Source: UBA6921 sp031363085 (lineage in GTDB: Bacteria > Pseudomonadota > Gammaproteobacteria > SG8-11). From it: DNA of 27,151 bases. Every line of letters begins with the position of its first letter. The first letter of the stretch is position 1. A model generated the notes under the pieces. The model did no database searches. It saw nothing but the letters and a program-made list of their open reading frames with translations, and had not been told where the DNA came from. Shown one piece after another: positions 22,619 through 27,151 of the stretch. The position numbers and the translations under genes were made by a program. The stretch spans positions 1 to 27,151 of the forward strand of contig JANLTU010000147.1 in the NCBI GenBank assembly GCA_031363085.1, in the 5' to 3' direction.

Positions 22619-25099
22619 CTACTTTGGCTTGCACGGAACCGCCGACCAAATTTTGCTGGCGTATTCGCTGATGGTGCGATCACTGGAAAATTTACCCATG
22701 TGTGCCACGTTTAAAATCGCCTTGCGGGTCCATTCTTCCTGGTCGCGGTAGAGTGCATCGACGTTCCCCTGGCAGGCGATGTACGACGCATAGTCAGCGA
22801 GTAAGAAATAACGGTCGCCATGCGCCGTCAACGCATCGAAAATTGGCCGGTAGCGATCCGCGTCGCTAGGTGAAAAATAGCCGGTATTGATCATGTCCAG
22901 CGCATGCTTGAGCTCCGGTTGGGTATCGTAAAAATGCCAGGGGTTGTAGCCGTTGCGCTGCCAGTTTTGAATTTCCGCCGCCGTCAACCCGAAGATGAAG
23001 AAATTGTCTTCCCCCACCTCCTCGCGAATTTCAATATTCGCGCCGTCCAGCGTACCGATGGTCAGCGCACCGTTCAGCGCAAGCTTCATGTTACCGGTGC
23101 CGGAAGCTTCGGTCCCCGCCGTGGAAATCTGCTGCGATAAATCCGCCGCCGGAATGATATCGCCAGCGGTCGAGACATCGTAGTTGGGAATGAAGACAAC
23201 TTTCAGACGCTCCCCCACCGCCGGGTCGTTGTTCACAATGTCGGCAATGTCGTTGATCAGCCGGATGACAAGCTTGGCTAGGTAATAACCAGGCGCCGCC
23301 TTACCGCCAAAGATGACGGTGCGCGCAACGAAGTCGCCGCCCGGGTTAGCGCGAATGCGATTGTACAAGGTCACGATGTGCAGCACGTTAAGCAACTGGC
23401 GCTTGTATTCGTGGATGCGCTTGATCTGCACGTCGAACAGCGAATTGATATTCAGCGTCAATTTCAAATGCTGCTTTACCAAGCGCGCGAACTTTTCCTT
23501 GTTGGCACGCTTGACGTCGCGGAACTGCGTGCGAAAAGCGGCATCGGTCGCAAGCGGCGCGAGCTCGCGCAACCCGAACAGATCCGAGGTCCAGCCCTTG
23601 CCGATCCGCGACGTGATGAGTTGTGTCAAGCCCGGGTTGCTTTGGTTGAGCCAGCGGCGCGGTGTAATGCCATTGGTGATGTTGATGAACTTGGCCGGAT
23701 CGAATGCGAAGAAATCCGCAAAAATCGTTTGCTTCATCAGCTCGGTATGCAGCGCAGCCACGCCGTTCACTTTGTGGCTACCGATGATGGCCAGATGTGC
23801 CATACGCACACGCTTTTCGCCGTCTTCGCCGATGATGGACATGCGCTTGAGCAAGTCGTTATCACCCGGGCGCCAATGCATGACAGAACGTAAAAAGCGC
23901 TGGTTGATTTCGTAAATGATCAACAGATGACGCGGCAACACGCGTTCGAACAACACCACCGGCCAGCTCTCCAAGGCTTCCGGCAGCAGTGTGTGATTAG
24001 TGTAAGCGAACGTGCGGGTGGTCACATTCCAGGCTTGATCCCATTCGAGGCGGTGCTTGTCGATCAGGATGCGCATCAACTCGGCGATCGCGATCGACGG
24101 ATGCGTATCGTTGAGCTGAATGGCGACTCTATCCGGCAGGATGTCGAAATTTTGGTGGTACTTGGCAAAGCGATACAGAATGTCTTGCAGCGACGCACTG
24201 ACAAAAAAATACTGCTGCTTGAGGCGTAACTCGCGCCCCATCTTGGTGGTGTCGTCCGGATACAGCACCTTCGACAAATTTTCCGAGCCGTTTTTTTCTT
24301 CGACCGCCTTGATGTAATCCCCTTCGTTGAAATATTTCAGATTGAAATCGCGCGTCGCTTTCGCCGACCACAGCCGCATGTTGTTGACGGTTTTGGTATT
24401 GTAGCCGGGCGTCGGCGTATCGTAAGCCATGGCCATCACGTCGTCGGTTTCCATCCACTGGTGCCGCAGTTTGCCATCTTCGTCAGTGAAATCGACCACA
24501 CGGCCGTAGAATTTCACCGGGTGCAACACCTCCGGACGCGCGAACTCCCAGGCGTTGCCATAGCGCAACCAGTTGTCCGGATGTTCCACTTGTTGACCAT
24601 TTTCGATGCGCTGCGTGAACATGCCGTATTCGTAGCGGATGCCGTAGCCGTAGCCAGGCAAATTCAGCGTTGCCATCGAATCCAGAAAACAGGCGGCCAA
24701 CCGCCCCAAGCCGCCATTGCCTAACGCGGCGTCGAATTCCAAGGTGCTGAGATTTTCCAATTCCAAACCGAGCTCACGCAGCGCGCGCTCGCATTCTTCG
24801 TAAAAACCCAGGTTCAGCAGGCTGTTGCTGAGCGTGCGGCCGATCAGAAACTCCAGCGACAGGTAATACACGCGCTTGGCATCTTCCTGGTAGTAATGCC
24901 GCATGGTTTCCATCCAGCGCTCGATCAAGCGGTCGCGCACCACATGCGCCAGTGAGTGAAACCAGTCGCGATCCGTGGCGGTGATATTATCCTTCGCAAC
25001 CGAATAGGTCAGATGATTGGCGAGTGAGCGTTTGATTGATTGCGCGTTGAACTCGACCGGCTCGAACGCCGGCAACTTGATAGGCGCTTTTTTATCCAT
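22619..25099 (-). CDS. glgP: Glycogen phosphorylase
   Basis: Pyridoxal-phosphate enzyme that releases glucose-1-phosphate from glycogen or other alpha-1,4-glucans. The 826-residue protein is normal in length and shows YYLSLEFLIGRTLSNSL, the AALGNGGLGRLAACFLDS loop, the NDTHPSIAIAELMRIL segment, RIHEYKRQLLNVL, GGKAAPGYYLAK and the PLP-binding signature TEASGTGNMKLALNG with the cofactor lysine at K672. GAGGAT lies 8 nt before the ATG. The gene is on its own, with no other glycogen genes in the window, and is convergent with the rsd-like gene. Maltodextrin phosphorylase (malP) is close in sequence and cannot be fully excluded. Confidence 0.96.
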   Translation of the reverse strand: MDKKAPIKLPAFEPVEFNAQSIKRSLANHLTYSVAKDNITATDRDWFHSLAHVVRDRLIERWMETMRHYYQEDAKRVYYLSLEFLIGRTLSNSLLNLGFYEECERALRELGLELENLSTLEFDAALGNGGLGRLAACFLDSMATLNLPGYGYGIRYEYGMFTQRIENGQQVEHPDNWLRYGNAWEFARPEVLHPVKFYGRVVDFTDEDGKLRHQWMETDDVMAMAYDTPTPGYNTKTVNNMRLWSAKATRDFNLKYFNEGDYIKAVEEKNGSENLSKVLYPDDTTKMGRELRLKQQYFFVSASLQDILYRFAKYHQNFDILPDRVAIQLNDTHPSIAIAELMRILIDKHRLEWDQAWNVTTRTFAYTNHTLLPEALESWPVVLFERVLPRHLLIIYEINQRFLRSVMHWRPGDNDLLKRMSIIGEDGEKRVRMAHLAIIGSHKVNGVAALHTELMKQTIFADFFAFDPAKFINITNGITPRRWLNQSNPGLTQLITSRIGKGWTSDLFGLRELAPLATDAAFRTQFRDVKRANKEKFARLVKQHLKLTLNINSLFDVQIKRIHEYKRQLLNVLHIVTLYNRIRANPGGDFVARTVIFGGKAAPGYYLAKLVIRLINDIADIVNNDPAVGERLKVVFIPNYDVSTAGDIIPAADLSQQISTAGTEASGTGNMKLALNGALTIGTLDGANIEIREEVGEDNFFIFGLTAAEIQNWQRNGYNPWHFYDTQPELKHALDMINTGYFSPSDADRYRPIFDALTAHGDRYFLLADYASYIACQGNVDALYRDQEEWTRKAILNVAHMGKFSSDRTISEYASKIWSAVPCKPK

Positions 25100-25158
25100 A
25101 CACTAGATCCTCATGCGCGGCTTCATCGCGACGCAAAATCGAAACACACTGGAATCGG

Positions 25159-25188
25159 CGACTACCGACCACCGGATTACCGACTCTC
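25159..25188. repeat. Degenerate tandem repeat upstream of the Sel1-repeat gene
   Basis: Four adjacent 7-8 nt units read CGACTAC, CGACCAC, CGGATTAC, CGACTCTC. They lie in the 154-nt space between the divergent glgP and Sel1-repeat genes. This looks like low-complexity intergenic filler; no function is evident. Confidence 0.45.
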
Positions 25189-25253
25189 AATACTCGCGTC
25201 GGTTTATGCTTAAAATGAACTGACAGCCCACTTTGCTATCGAAGGTATCGGCA

Positions 25254-25964
25254 GTGAAAAAAACTTTTGCAGTTTTTTCAATCCTGCTCGGCCTATGGCT
25301 GACGGGCGGCATGTCGACCGCCGTGGCGGACGAGTTCGAGCGCGCGATGGCCGCATACGAAGCCCGCGATTACGTCAGCGCGCTCAAAATACTCACGCCG
25401 CTCGCGCAGCAAGGACACGTGGAAGCGCAAAGGCGCCTGGGCGTGATCTATCGTCACGGCCTGGGTGTAAAACGCGATGATGTATTGGCGCATAAGTGGT
25501 ATCGCGCAGCCGCACAAGGCGGCAACGCCGAAGCGCAAAACAGTTTAGCCACCCTGTATCGCTTTGGGTTGGGCGTGAAAAAAGATCCCAACGAGGCGGT
25601 GATCTGGCTGGAAAAAGCTGCCTCGCAGGGTTTAACCAAGGCACAAGAAAACCTCGGCATGATGCTGCTGCACGGCGAAGGCGTACCGCCAAATGATCAA
25701 CACGCGGCACATTGGCTGGAACTGGCAGCGCGCGGCGGTGCCGTGCAGGCGCAACTCAACGTGGGCCTGCTGTATCTGGCGGGCCGGGGTGTGGCGCAGG
25801 ACAACACAGCGGGCATGCAGTGGATACAGAAAGCCGCCGGACAAGGCGACAAGAAAGCTCAGCAAGCCTTGTCGCGTGCTTATGCGGAAGGTTTATACGG
25901 GCTGCCGCGCGACCCGGCCAAAGCACGCGCCTGGGCCGACAAGGCCGGCATTGTTTACCAATGA
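25254..25964 (+). CDS. Secreted Sel1-repeat (TPR-like) protein
   Basis: A 236-residue periplasmic repeat protein likely to act as a protein-binding scaffold. The signal peptide spans about residues 1-25 (KKTFAVFSILLGLWLTGG up to AVADE). The rest is a row of about five 36-residue Sel1-like repeats with the pattern AxxxLGxxYxxGxGVxxDxxxAxxWxxxAAxQG, for example RRLGVIYRHGLGVKRDDVLA and NLGMMLLHGEGV. GTG at 25254 is preferred to an upstream TTG because GAAGG lies about 8 nt before it and the signal peptide starts there. It is followed at once by the cytochrome gene and is probably co-transcribed with it, so a role in assembly or interaction of that protein is possible but unproven. Confidence 0.85.
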   Translation: MKKTFAVFSILLGLWLTGGMSTAVADEFERAMAAYEARDYVSALKILTPLAQQGHVEAQRRLGVIYRHGLGVKRDDVLAHKWYRAAAQGGNAEAQNSLATLYRFGLGVKKDPNEAVIWLEKAASQGLTKAQENLGMMLLHGEGVPPNDQHAAHWLELAARGGAVQAQLNVGLLYLAGRGVAQDNTAGMQWIQKAAGQGDKKAQQALSRAYAEGLYGLPRDPAKARAWADKAGIVYQ

Positions 25965-25984
25965 ATGAAGGAGCGAATCACGCC

Positions 25985-27151
25985 GTGACGATCATAATGC
26001 AATGGCTGCTGGTAGTGTTGTTGGCAATCACCGGGAACGCAACCGCCGCCGCCCCGCGCAACGCGACGCTGGTCTACTCGGCCAATCTCAACGGCGAGTT
26101 GGAACCCTGCGGCTGCGCCGAAGAAAGCAACTTGGGCGGCATTCGGCGCCAAGCCTCCAAAGTGCTGGAGTGGCGCAAAACCCGGCCCGACTTGTTTCTG
26201 ATTTCTTCGGGCGGCTTGCTGGTGAGCGAGCTGCCCAGCGACCAAACCAAAAGCGAATTCATTCTCAAGGGTTTTGCGGCACTGAAGTACGACGCCGTCG
26301 GCGTGCAATGGCGCGACCTTGCTTATGGTCCAAAAATGCTGCACAGCGAACCCTTGCCGTGGGTGTCGAGCAACGCCTCGGAAGGCAACTTCGCCAAAGA
26401 ACAGCGCGCCCGCCACGGCACTGTCGAGCTTGCCTTTTTCAGTTGGCTGGACCCGCGTGCGGCGCCAAACATGAGCGCCCCGCCGGGCACCGACAGCGCA
26501 CTGCTGGCCAGCGCGCTGGCAAAGGCAAAGCACAGTGGTGCGCTGACGTTATTGTTTACCAGCTTGCCGCTGGACGAAGCACGCACGTTGATTCCACTCG
26601 CCGATCTGGACATCCTGGTGCTGCGCGCAGTGGACGAAACCTTCGGCACGCCGCAACGCATCGGCACCACACTGCTGCTGCAACCCGGCACGCGCGGCAT
26701 GCGGCTGGGGCGCCTGGAGATCGTCATCGATGCCAACAACCGCATTGGCGATTTTACGCATGAAGCCGTCAAACTCCCGGCCGAAGTACCCGACGCACCG
26801 CTTCTTGACAATTGGTATGCGCAATACACCGCCAAGCTCAAAGAAGACTATTTGCGCCGCGTCGAAGTCCGCAAGGCACTGAACTCGGGCACCCCCGATT
26901 ACGTCGGCGCGGACGCCTGCAAAACCTGCCACGGCGCCGAACACGAGAAGTGGAGCAGCAGCAAACACAGCCATGCCTGGGAAGCGCTGGAAGGCGTGAA
27001 CAAGATTTTCGACCCCAACTGCGTCGGCTGCCACAGCGTCGGCTACGAAAAACCGGGCGGCTACATCGACGCGTCCCTGACTTCGCACCTGACCAACGTG
27101 CAATGCGAAAACTGCCACGGCGCCGCACGCGCCCACGTCGACTCCGGCGGC
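25985..27151 (+). CDS. Metallophosphatase-like domain fused to multiheme cytochrome c (cut by window end)
   Basis: An open frame runs to the window edge (389 codons visible). A signal peptide (MQWLLVVLLAITGNATA) is followed by a domain resembling UshA-type 5'-nucleotidases (YSANLNGELEPCGCAEESNL, GGIRRQASKV) to about residue 265. Then come three c-type haem motifs, CKTCH (312-316), CVGCH (346-350) and CENCH (374-378), spaced as in cytochrome c-554-like proteins; more may follow. The metal-binding motifs of active phosphatases look lost: NDxHG is ANLNG and GNHE is GVQW, so this domain is probably not catalytic. The GTG start has AAGGAG 11 nt upstream; an in-frame ATG at 25961, overlapping the Sel1 gene stop as ATGA, is an alternative. 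A periplasmic electron-transfer role is inferred. Confidence 0.82.
   Translation, partial: MTIIMQWLLVVLLAITGNATAAAPRNATLVYSANLNGELEPCGCAEESNLGGIRRQASKVLEWRKTRPDLFLISSGGLLVSELPSDQTKSEFILKGFAALKYDAVGVQWRDLAYGPKMLHSEPLPWVSSNASEGNFAKEQRARHGTVELAFFSWLDPRAAPNMSAPPGTDSALLASALAKAKHSGALTLLFTSLPLDEARTLIPLADLDILVLRAVDETFGTPQRIGTTLLLQPGTRGMRLGRLEIVIDANNRIGDFTHEAVKLPAEVPDAPLLDNWYAQYTAKLKEDYLRRVEVRKALNSGTPDYVGADACKTCHGAEHEKWSSSKHSHAWEALEGVNKIFDPNCVGCHSVGYEKPGGYIDASLTSHLTNVQCENCHGAARAHVDSGG

Noticed and set aside
26002..26763. A 253-codon plus-strand frame at the right end
   Set aside because: It is a shadow of the metallophosphatase-cytochrome gene, which is in a different frame and carries a signal peptide and haem motifs.

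Overview
The window reads as a piece of chromosome from a gamma- or betaproteobacterium. Three things point there: the tRNA-Tyr/tRNA-Gly/tRNA-Thr/tuf operon at the left edge; the gpmI-envC-ctpA block divergent from a yibN-like rhodanese/grxC/secB/gpsA block, as around E. coli yibN-secB-gpsA; and an Rsd/AlgQ-family protein, which leans towards Gammaproteobacteria. No species can be named from the sequence. Most of the window is dense core metabolism, with a few degraded or accessory patches.

Layout. 1-700 (minus): tRNA-Tyr, tRNA-Gly and tRNA-Thr, then the start of tuf, behind one strong promoter. 803-2338: class I fumarase, convergent with a small lipoprotein (2379-2675). 2676-3917 is sparse: two gene-poor gaps around a GNAT acetyltransferase broken by one frameshift. 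3918-6551: a large secreted Ig-like lipoprotein with nine Asp/Asn-rich calcium-binding-type repeats. 6548-7507 (minus): class 1B dihydroorotate dehydrogenase; 7528-7992: trmL. 7989-11888 (minus): an ArsR-family regulator, membrane rhodanese, grxC, trxC, secB, an unknown small gene, a broken DUF2442 gene and gpsA. 12141-16888 (plus): gpmI, envC, ctpA and a yajL-like DJ-1 protein. 16885-18245 (minus): rph-rdgB. 18451-18855 (plus): rpmB-rpmG, closed by a long bidirectional terminator facing a delta-9 type fatty acid desaturase (18929-20107, minus). 20331-21964: an MNIO (DUF692) enzyme and its BufC/HvfC-like partner. 22087-22545: Rsd/AlgQ-like; 22619-25099 (minus): glycogen phosphorylase. 25254-27151: a Sel1-repeat protein, then a protein joining a metallophosphatase-like domain to a multiheme cytochrome c, cut by the window end.

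How the genes relate. The 11888-7989 gene row looks like a redox/persulfide and protein-export operon. The ArsR protein has the two cysteines, 66 residues apart, of the persulfide sensors SqrR/BigR/YgaV, and it sits directly before a membrane-anchored rhodanese, a glutaredoxin and a thioredoxin. gpmI-envC-ctpA combines glycolysis with envelope maintenance (amidase activation and C-terminal processing). rph-rdgB and rpmB-rpmG are translation and nucleotide housekeeping.

Most notable signals: (1) a short two-hairpin repeat present twice, with an invariant hairpin loop and different but still paired stems, one copy of which breaks the DUF2442 gene; (2) the likely persulfide-sensing regulator heading a rhodanese/glutaredoxin/thioredoxin operon; (3) a metallophosphatase-like domain that appears to have lost its metal-binding motifs, fused to c-type haem motifs; (4) an MNIO-BufC pair with no recognisable bufferin precursor beside it.
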